Source: Zoogloea sp041917255
Lineage (GTDB): Bacteria > Pseudomonadota > Gammaproteobacteria > Burkholderiales > Rhodocyclaceae
Direction of reading: 5' to 3'
Length of the DNA stretch: 64,000 nt
NCBI GenBank assembly: GCA_041917255.1
Contig: JAYRYA010000006.1
Span: 95,662-159,661, forward strand
Part shown: piece after piece, positions 17,990-26,740 of the stretch
Layout of the letters: every line of letters begins with the position of its first letter
Position numbering within the stretch: the stretch's first letter is position 1
Translations under genes and position numbers: made by a program
The notes under the pieces: generated by a model
Told to the model about the DNA's origin: nothing
Seen by the model: only the letters and a program-made list of their open reading frames with translations
Database searches by the model: none

Positions 17990-19972
17990 TCAGAACCCCA
18001 GGTCGGCGAGAAAGCGCCGGCGATCGGCCGGCTTGTCGATATGTCCGGCCAGCCCTCGACACAGGGTTTCGACCGAATCCGCGCTGCGCGCTTCGCGCTT
18101 CACCAGCACCCTCGCCATCGGCCCGATGTAACGGGCAAAGATCGTCTCGACCCGCGCCAAGGTCTCGTCGGCCAGGGCTGCGGGCGTTTCCGGCGGACGC
18201 TGCGTCTGCGCTGCGGGCCCGGCCGACAGCGACACCGACGGCGCAGCGCTCATCGGCCGTGAGCCGGTCGCCCCTTCGCCCGACGTCACCCCCGCCAGAA
18301 ACGCCGCCCGCGACGCCGGATCGGGAATCATCTCGGCCAGCAGGCGGTGCAGTTCGGCCCCGCTGGCCGCTCGCGGCACCGTGCGACGGACCAGCACCTT
18401 CGCCATCGGGCCGATGTGCAGCGCGAGGCTACGCTCCGCCGCTTCGATCACCGCCGGGGTGAGATCGGCCCCGGCCATCGGTCTCGGGATCGAGGGATTG
18501 AGCGGCGCGCCGCCGGCCACGCCGCCCTCGCCTGCGTAGGCAAAGACTTCATGCTCACGTGCCTCGGCATCGCGACGCACGCCCAGGTGCTGGAAGCACA
18601 CCGCTGCGTTGCGCTTGAGGTGGTGAATCACCTCGAAATACGCCCTCGACACCAGAACCCGGCCTGGCTCTGCCAGGCGCATCACCCGGCACGCCGTGGA
18701 GATGCCGTCACCCAGGATGCGCGAGCGGCCACCGGCATCCGACGCCACCCGCACCGGGCCCAGGTTGATGCCCATCTGCACGCCCAGGCCTTCACCCGCC
18801 GCCGCATCGCCGATCTGGGTGGCCGCGCGCAGGGCGTCTTCGGGATCGCCCACGTAGCAGACCGCACAGCCTTCTTTCGTATTGACCGCCAGCCGGGTGG
18901 TGGGCGGCAAAGGTGCAACGGCCTGGGTGAGCATCCTCGCCAGCCGGGTGCGACCTTCGGTACGCAGGGCGTCGTCACCAAAGGGCCCGGTGACGTCGGC
19001 AAACAGCACTGCGGCAACGAAGGTGCGCGCCTCGGCGGCGGAAAGCCCAAGCGGGAGCGGCGCATCGAGCTGTGGCTCGGCGGGCCCTTCGCCTCCGGCG
19101 GGCGGCGCAAGACAGGCCCGGCGAAAGGCTGCCACGTCCCGCGGACGGGCGTTTTCGTCGGGCTTCAGGGCCCAGTCGATAGCGTTGAGCAGGCCGATGC
19201 CGAACACCGCCACGTTGCCGATCCGCGCCGCGGGCGGCATGGTGTCTTCGCGCATGCGGGCGAGGGATTCCATCGGCAAATGGCCGGTGACCATCCAGTA
19301 CATCACCCCGGCCAGGGCGTAAAGATCGGTCCACGGCCCCTGCTTGCCGTGGCGGTGGTATTGCTCGGCTGGCGCAAAGCCGGGACTCACCACCGCGGTG
19401 AGGGACTGATCCACGTTGTCGGCCTCGACGCGCCGGGCAGAGCCGAAATCCAGCAGCACCGGCGAACCGTCGTCGCGGATGTAGATGTTGCCGGGTTTGA
19501 TGTCCCGGTGCAGGAAGCCGGCGCCATGTACCGCCTCCAGGCCGTCGAGCAGCGGGCGCACGATGCGCAGCAGGCTGGCCCGATCCAACGGCAGGCGACC
19601 CACCAGCCAGCGCTGCAGCGGCTGGCCAGTCTCGTAGGCCATCACCATGTAAGCAGTGTCATTGGCCAGAAAGTAGCGCAGCACCCGCACGATGCCCGAG
19701 TGATGAAAGCTCGCCAGCGCCCGGGATTCCAGCAGGAAGCGCTGCAGCCCCCAGTCGAAGGCGCGACGGGCCTCCTCCGAGCGGGGCTCGACGCCGAAAT
19801 CAGGCCGGCGCACCACGGCACCCTTGGGCAGGTATTCCTTGATCGCCACCCGGCAGTCCAGGTTGGTGTCGTGGGCGAGGTAGGTGACCCCAAAGCCACC
19901 GCCGCCGAGCACCCGGTCGATACGGTACTCGTTGAGCAGATGTCCGTCGGGCAGCACCGGCTGGTCGGTCAT
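17990..19972 (-). CDS. Ser/Thr protein kinase with cyclase-homology domain and duplicated C-terminal module
   Basis: A 660-residue soluble protein. Residues 15-290 are a complete Hanks-type kinase: GGGGFG loop, K45 in VAIKEYLP, E82, HRD (155-157) with KPGN, DFG (175-177). Residues about 320-480 resemble a class III nucleotide cyclase (FADVTG, MGINLGPV, AEPGRVLVS), but the transition-state asparagine appears to be serine (GISTACR), so catalysis is doubtful. Two similar ~55-residue units close the protein, each with an IGPMA(K/R)VLV(R/K)R core (about 520-570 and 605-660). It lies 8 bp after the haem sensor gene, probably cotranscribed. Confidence 0.88.
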   Translation of the reverse strand: MTDQPVLPDGHLLNEYRIDRVLGGGGFGVTYLAHDTNLDCRVAIKEYLPKGAVVRRPDFGVEPRSEEARRAFDWGLQRFLLESRALASFHHSGIVRVLRYFLANDTAYMVMAYETGQPLQRWLVGRLPLDRASLLRIVRPLLDGLEAVHGAGFLHRDIKPGNIYIRDDGSPVLLDFGSARRVEADNVDQSLTAVVSPGFAPAEQYHRHGKQGPWTDLYALAGVMYWMVTGHLPMESLARMREDTMPPAARIGNVAVFGIGLLNAIDWALKPDENARPRDVAAFRRACLAPPAGGEGPAEPQLDAPLPLGLSAAEARTFVAAVLFADVTGPFGDDALRTEGRTRLARMLTQAVAPLPPTTRLAVNTKEGCAVCYVGDPEDALRAATQIGDAAAGEGLGVQMGINLGPVRVASDAGGRSRILGDGISTACRVMRLAEPGRVLVSRAYFEVIHHLKRNAAVCFQHLGVRRDAEAREHEVFAYAGEGGVAGGAPLNPSIPRPMAGADLTPAVIEAAERSLALHIGPMAKVLVRRTVPRAASGAELHRLLAEMIPDPASRAAFLAGVTSGEGATGSRPMSAAPSVSLSAGPAAQTQRPPETPAALADETLARVETIFARYIGPMARVLVKREARSADSVETLCRGLAGHIDKPADRRRFLADLGF

Positions 19973-19980
19973 TGCTGCGC

Positions 19981-20853
19981 TCAGCCGTCGATCATCTGCA
20001 TGGCCTTCTCGAGACTACGGCGCATGCGGTTGAAGGAGCTTGCCAGCACGGCCACCTCGTCACGGCCCTGCTCGGGGAACTCGGGCTGGTCGAAGTCGCC
20101 GGTGCTGATCTTGTCGGCCGCCGCGGACATCCGCGAAACCGGCCCCACGATGAGCCACGACAACATCAGGTTGAGGGCCACGAAGACCGCCCCGAACACC
20201 GCTGCCAGCGACAGCATGAAGGTGCGGAAGGCCTGGCCGGCGCTGGCCAAAGGCACCGACATGGGCACCGACACCACCTGGGCGCCAACCACCTCGTTGA
20301 GCTTCCAGCCGAAACCATTGGCCGAGCCATACACCTTGCGCATGCTGGCCGGCGCCGCGTCGGGCGTGCTGTGACAGGTGAGACAGGCCGCCGATTCGAT
20401 GCGGATCGGGTGGGCGATGTAGAGCGTCGGCCCGGTGGGCGTGTCGCGCTGGCCGCTGATCTCGCGGTTGTCGGCACGATTGCGGAAGACATTGACCAGA
20501 TCCGCCTCCCAGTCAGCCGCCCGGTCGCGGGGGTTGGTGGGGTTGAGGGTGGCTTCCTTGTAGTCGTAGTCGGGGTACTTCTTGTGGAGTTCGGCCAGGG
20601 TTTCGGTGGCCGCGTAGGCAGGGATCGTCTGGGGCAGGAAGGTGGATTCCATGCGGTCGATCAGGTGGGGTTTGACCTGCCCGACGGTATAGCCCCGGAT
20701 CGCCAGCGCGGCCTCCATCACCAGCCGCGCCTCACCAAGCACGCGCTCGCGGGCCTGGCGGTGGAGCAGATCGTGGGAGATGTAGCCGGCAACCCCGAAA
20801 CCGGCCAGAAACACCGCAAGAAGAACCAGATTGAACTTGAACCGCAACCCCAT
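19981..20853 (-). CDS. DUF3365 c-type haem sensor with HAMP domain
   Basis: A 290-residue membrane protein. Membrane segment 1 is at about 8-26. The periplasmic domain of DUF3365 (Tll0287-like) type contains the haem c motif CLTCH (157-161). Membrane segment 2 is at about 212-236, then a HAMP domain (GPVSRMSAAADKISTGDF; DEVAVLASSFNRM). The protein ends after HAMP with no kinase, cyclase or MCP domain. GGAGG lies 6 bases before this ATG, fixing the start. Its partner is probably the Ser/Thr kinase 8 bp downstream. Family members are thought to sense redox state or gases. Confidence 0.87.
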   Translation of the reverse strand: MGLRFKFNLVLLAVFLAGFGVAGYISHDLLHRQARERVLGEARLVMEAALAIRGYTVGQVKPHLIDRMESTFLPQTIPAYAATETLAELHKKYPDYDYKEATLNPTNPRDRAADWEADLVNVFRNRADNREISGQRDTPTGPTLYIAHPIRIESAACLTCHSTPDAAPASMRKVYGSANGFGWKLNEVVGAQVVSVPMSVPLASAGQAFRTFMLSLAAVFGAVFVALNLMLSWLIVGPVSRMSAAADKISTGDFDQPEFPEQGRDEVAVLASSFNRMRRSLEKAMQMIDG

Positions 20854-20981
20854 GGGCGCCTCCCGATCGAAGGCCCGACGGGCCACAAATGAATCTTATT
20901 CTTGCACAGCTCGCACCCAATCCGTGGGCTCGTCGTTCATTTCATCCGGCGCCCCACCGGGGCAGGCGGGGCGAATGGGCG

Positions 20982-22304
20982 TCAGTGCGGGAGCGCGGCC
21001 TTCAGGTCGTCGGCCGGATGCCAGCCCACCACCAGCACCATCACCGCAAACCCCACCACGTAGGCCACCGGCACGTACCAGCCATGGCGCAGCCAGTTAC
21101 CCACCGACTTGGCCTCCGGGAACATGTTGGAGAGCGCCACTCCGGCCGACGAGCCGAACCACAGCATCGAACCGCCGAAGCCCACCGCGTAGGCCAGGAA
21201 GCCCCAGTCGTAGCCACCCTGCTTGAGGGCCAGCGCGGTGAGCGGGATGTTGTCGAACACCGCCGACACGAAGCCCAGCCCGAAGGCCGTCTGCCACGAC
21301 GCGGCGGGAAGCTTCTCGACCGGCATCATCGAGGCGCAGCTCACCAGCGACAGCAGGAAGATCGTCCCCATGAAGGTCTCCGGCAGCACTTCCCAGTCGG
21401 GCCGGCGGATGCTCGCGGTCAGGAGGATCGCCGCCCACACCGCCACGCCCAGGAAGGGGAAGCTGTCGGCCAGCGCGGTGAAGTACACATTGACGATCAC
21501 ATTCACCGCCACCGCCGACGCCAGGATCAGCGCCACGATGCCGACGCGCGGCAAGTCCACATGGGTATGCTCGTGGGCGTGGCGGATGATCGGCGAATGC
21601 CTGTGCTGGGCGCGGGCCGCCGGAATGCCGAAGATCAGCAAGGCAACGGCGGCACCGGTGAAGGCCTCGATCACCGCCAGCGGGCTCACCCCGGCGATCC
21701 ACATCATGGTGGTGGTGGTGTCGCCCACCACGCTGCCCGATCCGCCAGCATTGGACGCCGCGACGATGGCCGCCAGGTAGCCCACGTGTACCTTGGCCCG
21801 GAACAGCGAGTGCGCCATCGCGCCGCCGATCAGCGCCGCGGCGATGTTGTCGAGGAAGCTGGAAATCACGAAGACCATCACCAGCAGCACGAAGCCGCCC
21901 TTCCAGTCGTCCGGCAGGTAGCGCGGCAGGATCACCGGGATCCGGGTCTTCTCGAAATGGCGCGCCAGCAGCGCAAAGCCCATGAGCAGCAGGAAGAGGT
22001 TGGAGAGCGTCACCCATTCATGGGCAAAGTGGGCGGCCAGCCCGCCCACCCCAGGGCCGGCATTGAACCCGGTAAACACGATCTTGTAGAGGGAGATCAC
22101 CGTGAGCCCGACGAGGCCGACCTTCAGCGTGTGGTCGTGGAACAGCGCGACGCCCAGCAGGGTCAGCGCGAAGAGGATGAAATCGACCGGAATGCCGGCC
22201 ACGGCAAGGCCTTCGACGCTCGCAGCCATCGCCAATCCCGACGCCAGCATGGCCGGCACCCCCAGCGCCAGGCCCTTGGCCGCGCTTCGCACATTCGACT
22301 TCAT
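20982..22304 (-). CDS. nhaD: NhaD-type sodium/proton antiporter (ion transporter superfamily)
   Basis: A 440-residue polytopic membrane protein with about 12 segments and a signal-like N-terminus ending AMAASV. The two inverted-topology repeats each carry the signature around the ion site: SSFLDNIAAALIGGAMA and AVFDNIPLTALA; SNAGGSGSVVGDTTTTMMW follows the first. This pattern fits NhaD/ArsB-superfamily antiporters, which export Na or Li ions for protons. A histidine-rich loop (QHRHSPIIRHAHEHTH) sits mid-protein. GAGGAA lies 6 bases before the ATG. It is divergent from kup. Confidence 0.85.
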   Translation of the reverse strand: MKSNVRSAAKGLALGVPAMLASGLAMAASVEGLAVAGIPVDFILFALTLLGVALFHDHTLKVGLVGLTVISLYKIVFTGFNAGPGVGGLAAHFAHEWVTLSNLFLLLMGFALLARHFEKTRIPVILPRYLPDDWKGGFVLLVMVFVISSFLDNIAAALIGGAMAHSLFRAKVHVGYLAAIVAASNAGGSGSVVGDTTTTMMWIAGVSPLAVIEAFTGAAVALLIFGIPAARAQHRHSPIIRHAHEHTHVDLPRVGIVALILASAVAVNVIVNVYFTALADSFPFLGVAVWAAILLTASIRRPDWEVLPETFMGTIFLLSLVSCASMMPVEKLPAASWQTAFGLGFVSAVFDNIPLTALALKQGGYDWGFLAYAVGFGGSMLWFGSSAGVALSNMFPEAKSVGNWLRHGWYVPVAYVVGFAVMVLVVGWHPADDLKAALPH

Positions 22305-22355
22305 GAAACTTCCTCAAGGCAGGATCCGGGCCGTTCTGGCCGGCAAGCCCGCATT

Positions 22356-22373
22356 GTAGGTGCGAAGCACCGC
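22356..22373. repeat. Short perfect hairpin (TGTAGG type) between nhaD and kup
   Basis: GGTGC-GAA-GCACC (22359-22371), preceded by TGTA, forms a compact hairpin in the 220-bp spacer between nhaD and kup. A comparable TGTAG-flanked hairpin occurs after cysN (63220-63257). They may belong to an interspersed intergenic repeat family. Confidence 0.35.
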
Positions 22374-22524
22374 TAAGGGCAGCGCGTAAGGGAATACCGC
22401 AATCCAAGCGCTTCACGACCGGACCGATACGCCCGCAATCCGGGCGCGCAGCCATTGAGCCAAGTCAATTTGATGCGCTGCGGAAGGCGGACAATTTCGT
22501 CTGCACGACAGGCAAGGAGGGAGT

Positions 22525-24447
22525 GTGTTGCCTGTTTCCGCTCAAACAGACAAAAACAGAAAGAACCCAACCGTGTCCCACGATCATTCGCAAAAGGCCC
22601 TGGCGCCGGTGGTGGTTGCGGCAATCGGTGTCGTCTTCGGCGACATCGGCACCAGCCCGCTCTACGCCCTGAAGGAGATCTTCAACGGCCATCACCCCAT
22701 CCACGTCACCCCTGACAACATCCTCGGCATCCTGTCGATGGTGTTCTGGTCGATCATGGCGCTCGTCACCCTCAAGTACGTCACGGTAATCATGCGGGCC
22801 GACAACCGGGGCGAAGGCGGCTCCCTGGCGCTGCTGTCGCTGATCACCGAGAACTCCCGCAACCGGGTGGTGACCTGGGTGATCTCGCTCCTGGGCATCT
22901 TTGCCGCCGCGCTGTTCTACGGGGACAGCATGATCACCCCGGCGATCTCGGTGCTGTCGGCGGTCGAGGGGCTGGAGATCGTCTCGCCAGACTTCAAGAC
23001 CTATGTGCTGCCGATCACCCTGGCGATCCTCACCGGCCTGTTCCTCATCCAGAGCCGCGGCACCGGCACCGTCGGGCTGTTCTTCGGGCCGGTGATGGTG
23101 GGCTGGTTCGGCGTGCTGGGCATGCTCGGCGCCATCGAGATCGCCCGCCACCCGGACGTGCTCGCAGCCCTCAACCCGATCTACGCGGCGCGCTTCATCC
23201 TCAACCACCCGGGGCTGGCTTTCCTCGCGCTGGGCTCGGTGGTGCTGGCCGTCACCGGCGGCGAGGCGCTTTACACCGACATGGGCCACTTCGGCCGCTA
23301 CCCGATCCGCCTGGCGTGGTTCGGCTTCGTGATGCCGGCGCTGGTGCTCAACTACTTCGGCCAGGGCGCCCTGCTCCTCAACGAACCCGCCGCCATCGAG
23401 AGCCCGTTCTTCCACCTGGGCCCCCACTGGGCGCTGATCCCGATGGTGGTGCTGGCCACCCTGGCCACCGTCATCGCCTCCCAGGCCGTGATCTCCGGCG
23501 CCTTCTCGGTGGCCCGGCAGGCGGTACAGATGGGTTTCCTGCCGCGGATGCTGATCATCCACACCTCCGGCAAGGAGCAAGGCCAGATCTACGTGCCCTT
23601 CACCAACTGGACGCTTTACTTCGCGGTGGTGGCGCTGGTGGTGGGCTTCGGCAATTCGTCCAACCTGGCCGCCGCCTACGGCATTGCCGTCACCGGCACG
23701 ATGCTGATCGACACCATCCTGGTCGGCTTCGTGATGGTGCTGCTGTGGCGCTGGCATCCGCTGGTGGTGGCGCTGGTGGCGGGCGGTTTCCTGATCGTCG
23801 ACATTGCCTTCTTCGCCGCCAACGCAATCAAGATCCCGCAGGGCGGCTGGTTCCCCATCGTGATGGCGCTGGTGTCCTTCACGGTGCTCACCACTTGGCG
23901 CCGCGGACGTCGACTGGTACGTCGCGAGCTGGCCAAGCAGGGCGTGCCGATGCCGGCCTTCCTGAAGATGCTCGGCGCCGACGTGCACCGGGTGAGCGGC
24001 ACCGCGGTGTTCATGACCGGCTCCAAGGAAGGCGTGCCGGCGGCGCTGCTGCACAACCTCAAGCACAACCAGGTGCTCCACGAGCGGGTCGCGCTGGTCA
24101 CTGTCGAAACCACCGACACGCCCTACGTGAACGACCTGCATCGACTCTACCTGCACCGCATGGAAAAGGGCTTTCTGCGCGTCGTGATCCGCTACGGCTT
24201 CATGGAAGACCCGGACGTCCCGCAGGCGCTGGAGCACTGTCGGCGGCTCGGCGAGCCCTTCGAGATCATGGAGACGACCTTCTATCTCTCGCGCGAAACC
24301 GTGATCCCCGGCGTGCTGGGCCGCAGGATCCACCCGTGGCGGGCGCGCCTGTTTGCTTTCATGTCGAAGAACGCCACCAGCGCCACCGACTTCTTCAAGA
24401 TCCCCAACAACCGCGTCGTCGAGCTGGGCACCCAGCTGGTGATCTGA
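22525..24447 (+). CDS. kup: Kup-family potassium uptake protein
   Basis: A 640-residue low-affinity K+/H+ symporter. The N-terminal membrane domain (about residues 25-450) begins with the family motif VVFGDIGTSPLYALKEIF. It also contains RADNRGEGGSLALL, FYGDSMITPAISVLSAVEGLE, TGGEALYTDMGHFG and SQAVISGAFSVARQA. A C-terminal cytosolic domain (about 455-640) follows. An ideal AGGAGG (22515-22520) precedes a GTG at 22525 and a TTG at 22528; either could be the start. A later GTG at 22573 would give the shortest form. Confidence 0.95.
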   Translation: MLPVSAQTDKNRKNPTVSHDHSQKALAPVVVAAIGVVFGDIGTSPLYALKEIFNGHHPIHVTPDNILGILSMVFWSIMALVTLKYVTVIMRADNRGEGGSLALLSLITENSRNRVVTWVISLLGIFAAALFYGDSMITPAISVLSAVEGLEIVSPDFKTYVLPITLAILTGLFLIQSRGTGTVGLFFGPVMVGWFGVLGMLGAIEIARHPDVLAALNPIYAARFILNHPGLAFLALGSVVLAVTGGEALYTDMGHFGRYPIRLAWFGFVMPALVLNYFGQGALLLNEPAAIESPFFHLGPHWALIPMVVLATLATVIASQAVISGAFSVARQAVQMGFLPRMLIIHTSGKEQGQIYVPFTNWTLYFAVVALVVGFGNSSNLAAAYGIAVTGTMLIDTILVGFVMVLLWRWHPLVVALVAGGFLIVDIAFFAANAIKIPQGGWFPIVMALVSFTVLTTWRRGRRLVRRELAKQGVPMPAFLKMLGADVHRVSGTAVFMTGSKEGVPAALLHNLKHNQVLHERVALVTVETTDTPYVNDLHRLYLHRMEKGFLRVVIRYGFMEDPDVPQALEHCRRLGEPFEIMETTFYLSRETVIPGVLGRRIHPWRARLFAFMSKNATSATDFFKIPNNRVVELGTQLVI

Positions 24448-24471
24448 CCGCAACCCGCCGCGGGCCGGCTC

Positions 24472-25929
24472 TCAGCCGCCCGCCGCGACGATCTGCCCGA
24501 GACGCTTCAGCGCGGCCTCGATGTTGGGATTGAAGGGCGAGCCGCAGCTGATCCGCAAGAAGTGATCGAAGCGGCCGCTGTTGGAAAACATCAGCCCCGG
24601 CGCCACGCGGATGCCCTCTGCCAGCGCCGTGTCGAACACCTGCCCGGACGAGCGCCCGCCCGGCATCTCGACCCACAGCATCATCCCGCCCGACGGCATG
24701 CTGAGCCGCGTGCCGGCCGGAAAGTGCGCCCCGATGGCCTCGGCCGTCGCTGCCCGCTGGGCCTTGAGCAGCCGCCGCAGGCGCACCAGATGGCGGTCGT
24801 AGGCGTGGCTGCCCATGAACTCCGCAATCGCCAGCTGGGCCAGGGCGTCGTTGGCCCGGCTCTGGGCGTGCTTGAGCATCCGGATGCGCGCCAGCCAGCG
24901 CCCGCCCAGCATCCAGCCGATGCGCATGCCCGGCGCGAGGGTCTTGTGCAGCGAGCCGCAATGGATCACGTTGCCGCTCCTGTCCCAGGACTTGGCGGTG
25001 CGCAGCGGCAGATCGTCGTCGCTGAGGGCGCCGTAGATGTCGTCCTCGATCAGCGCCACCTTCGCCGCGTCGCACAGGGCCACGAGGCGCGCCTTTTCCT
25101 CGTCGGGCATCACGCAGCCGAGCGGGTTCTGAAAATTGGGCACCACCACCACCGCGCGGAGCTGCGGGTGGGTGGCGAGCGCCAGCTCCAGCGCCTCGAC
25201 CGACATCCCGCGGCTGGGGCTGGTGGGGATCTCCAGTGCGACGAGGCCCAGGCTCTCGATCACCTGCAGCAAGCCAAAATACGTGGGCGACTCCACCGCC
25301 ACGGTGTCGCCGGGCTGGGCAACAGCCCGCAGGGCCAGGTTGAGCGCCTCGGTGCAGCCGTGGGTGACGACGATCTCGTCCGGCGTCGGGCCCATCCCCG
25401 CCGCCATCGCCCGCCGCGCCAGCACCGCCCGAAAGCCCGGATCGCCCTGGGGCGGCACCGGACTCACCAGCACCTCGGGCCGACGCCGCAGGGCGCGCAA
25501 GGCGGCGTTCTTCAGCGCCTCCTGGGGGTAGCACTCGGGCGAGCCGAACGCGAGGGCCAGGTTGGTGACCACCGGGTGACGCTCGCACTTCACCACGAAA
25601 TCCGAGATGCGGTCGTGGATGCCGGAATACGGCGCCGGATCGGGTGGCGCTGCCGTGGCGCCGGGCTCGGGCTCCGGCACCGGCTGGAGCACCGCCCGCC
25701 GCGGCGCCAGCACGAAGTAGCCGGAGCGCGGCCGGGCTTCGAGCAGGCCCTCCTCCTCCAGGCTGCGGCAAGCCTGCAGCGCGGTGGACAGGCTGACCCG
25801 GTGGGTGCGCATCAGGGCACGCACCGACGGCATCCGAGCGCCGGGCACGAGCACGCCGCTGGCAATCGCCCGTCGATAGTGGGCTGCGAGTTGAAGATAA
25901 AGCGGGGTATCCACGGCGGCGGTGTCCAT
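24472..25929 (-). CDS. MocR-type regulator (GntR HTH fused to aminotransferase-like PLP domain)
   Basis: A 485-residue regulator. A GntR winged helix is at about residues 5-75 (LYLQLAAHYRRAIASGVLVPG, MPSVRALMRTHRVSLSTAL). A fold-type I aminotransferase domain fills the rest, with the PLP lysine in GSLHKTLAPGMRIGW and the N/P motif NFQNPLG. MocR proteins use PLP or amino-acid adducts as signals. The start MDTAAVDTPLY at 25929 is chosen because the longer frame would consume the promoter. Symmetric operator-like sites lie in the 172-bp spacer to the divergent DUF2917 gene. Confidence 0.9.
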   Translation of the reverse strand: MDTAAVDTPLYLQLAAHYRRAIASGVLVPGARMPSVRALMRTHRVSLSTALQACRSLEEEGLLEARPRSGYFVLAPRRAVLQPVPEPEPGATAAPPDPAPYSGIHDRISDFVVKCERHPVVTNLALAFGSPECYPQEALKNAALRALRRRPEVLVSPVPPQGDPGFRAVLARRAMAAGMGPTPDEIVVTHGCTEALNLALRAVAQPGDTVAVESPTYFGLLQVIESLGLVALEIPTSPSRGMSVEALELALATHPQLRAVVVVPNFQNPLGCVMPDEEKARLVALCDAAKVALIEDDIYGALSDDDLPLRTAKSWDRSGNVIHCGSLHKTLAPGMRIGWMLGGRWLARIRMLKHAQSRANDALAQLAIAEFMGSHAYDRHLVRLRRLLKAQRAATAEAIGAHFPAGTRLSMPSGGMMLWVEMPGGRSSGQVFDTALAEGIRVAPGLMFSNSGRFDHFLRISCGSPFNPNIEAALKRLGQIVAAGG

Positions 25930-25964
25930 CGCGCCATGATCCCCGGGCCGGGGATTGGCCCCAA

Positions 25965-26026
25965 GGTACAGATCGGCGCAAAGCGCACCATAACAGACTC
26001 GAAAAAACAAATCTGTACCGATACAG
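25965..26026. promoter_or_regulatory. Candidate MocR operators
   Basis: GGTACAGAT (25965-25973) and ATCTGTACC (26011-26019) form a 9-bp inverted repeat 46 bp apart. CTGTA-CCGA-TACAG (26013-26026) forms a compact palindrome overlapping the second arm. Such spaced direct/inverted sites are typical of dimeric MocR regulators. They lie between the regulator start (25929) and DUF2917 (26102). Confidence 0.6.
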
Positions 26027-26101
26027 CGAGCCGATTCCTGTGCCTGTTTCGACATCCCCTCAACGCTTAGGCTGTCGTCGTCCCAAGCAAGGAGCACGAC
26101 C

Positions 26102-26503
26102 ATGGACCCGTACCCCGCCGACGACGCAGATCACCTCGAACTTCAGCGCGGAGAACAGTGGACGAAACACCTCACGGCCGGCACCCGGATCATCGTGATA
26201 GACGGCGCCGCCCGGCTCGAAGGCCCACCCTGCTGGCTGGGCGACACCCTGCATGCACCCCGACAGCGTCTGGCCGCCGGGGACGACTGGGTGGCAAGCG
26301 TCAGCGGATGGGTCCGGCTGAGCGCGGAGCGGCCGTGCGTGCTGGTGTGCATCGCGCCCTCCGGCACCAGCCTGGGCAGGTGGCTGAAGGCTCAGCTGGA
26401 AAAAGGCCGCGAAGGACTACGGAAGCAGCTGCGCAGAGGCCGGCCCGGATGGCCGTGGTTCAGCGCGGCAGCAGCCGAACGCCCGCCGGCTCGCGGCTGC
26501 TGA
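26102..26503 (+). CDS. DUF2917 family protein
   Basis: A 133-residue small protein. The N-terminal two-thirds is a cupin-like DUF2917 domain: LELQRGEQWTKHL, IIVIDGAARLEGPPCWLGD, RLAAGDDWVAS, VSGWVRLSAERPCVL. A basic tail (LRKQLRRGRPGWPW) follows. AAGGAG lies 7 bases before the ATG. It is divergent from the MocR regulator and likely its target. Its 3' end overlaps the convergent DUF4124 gene by 44 bases. Family function is unknown. Confidence 0.75.
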   Translation: MDPYPADDADHLELQRGEQWTKHLTAGTRIIVIDGAARLEGPPCWLGDTLHAPRQRLAAGDDWVASVSGWVRLSAERPCVLVCIAPSGTSLGRWLKAQLEKGREGLRKQLRRGRPGWPWFSAAAAERPPARGC

Positions 26504-26690
26504 CTACCGGACGCACGTTCAGCTCGGCCGGCGTGACCACCGCCACCGGCGGCGCGACGGCCTTGGCCACCGGCGCCACGTAGGTGCAGGGACGGTCGGT
26601 GAACACCACGTTGGGTCCCTCGCCGCATTTGTACACCGCGGCCTGGGCGGCCAGCGGCAACATCAGAGCGCCCAGCACATGCATCTTCAT
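26460..26690 (-). CDS. Small secreted DUF4124-like protein
   Basis: A 76-residue protein: signal peptide (MKMHVLGALMLPLAAQA), then VYKCGEGPNVVFTDRPC, the short Tyr-Lys-Cys ... Phe-Thr-Asp-x-Pro-Cys motif typical of DUF4124 periplasmic proteins. A proline/valine-rich tail follows. Two cysteines may form a disulfide. GGAG lies 6 bases before the ATG. The last 44 bases overlap the end of DUF2917 on the other strand. Function unknown. Confidence 0.7.
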   Translation of the reverse strand: MKMHVLGALMLPLAAQAAVYKCGEGPNVVFTDRPCTYVAPVAKAVAPPVAVVTPAELNVRPVVSSREPAGVRLLPR

Positions 26691-26740
26691 GATGACTCCG
26701 ATAAGGGGGACAGCGAAGGGAAAGAGAGATTACGGCGGGC

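Noticed and set aside
18530..19020. Functional adenylate cyclase domain within the kinase
   Set aside because: Key asparagine replaced by serine and second metal aspartate not clear; treated as a homology domain only.
20881..20940. GG-N10-GC pattern upstream of the haem sensor gene as a sigma54 promoter
   Set aside because: Reads GGGTGCGAGCTGTGC, lacking the CAC of the -24 box; weaker than the PEP-CTERM promoter, so not listed.
22465..24453. Long minus-strand frame opposite kup (about 660 codons)
   Set aside because: His/Glu/Arg-rich shadow without motifs. kup is complete on the plus strand.
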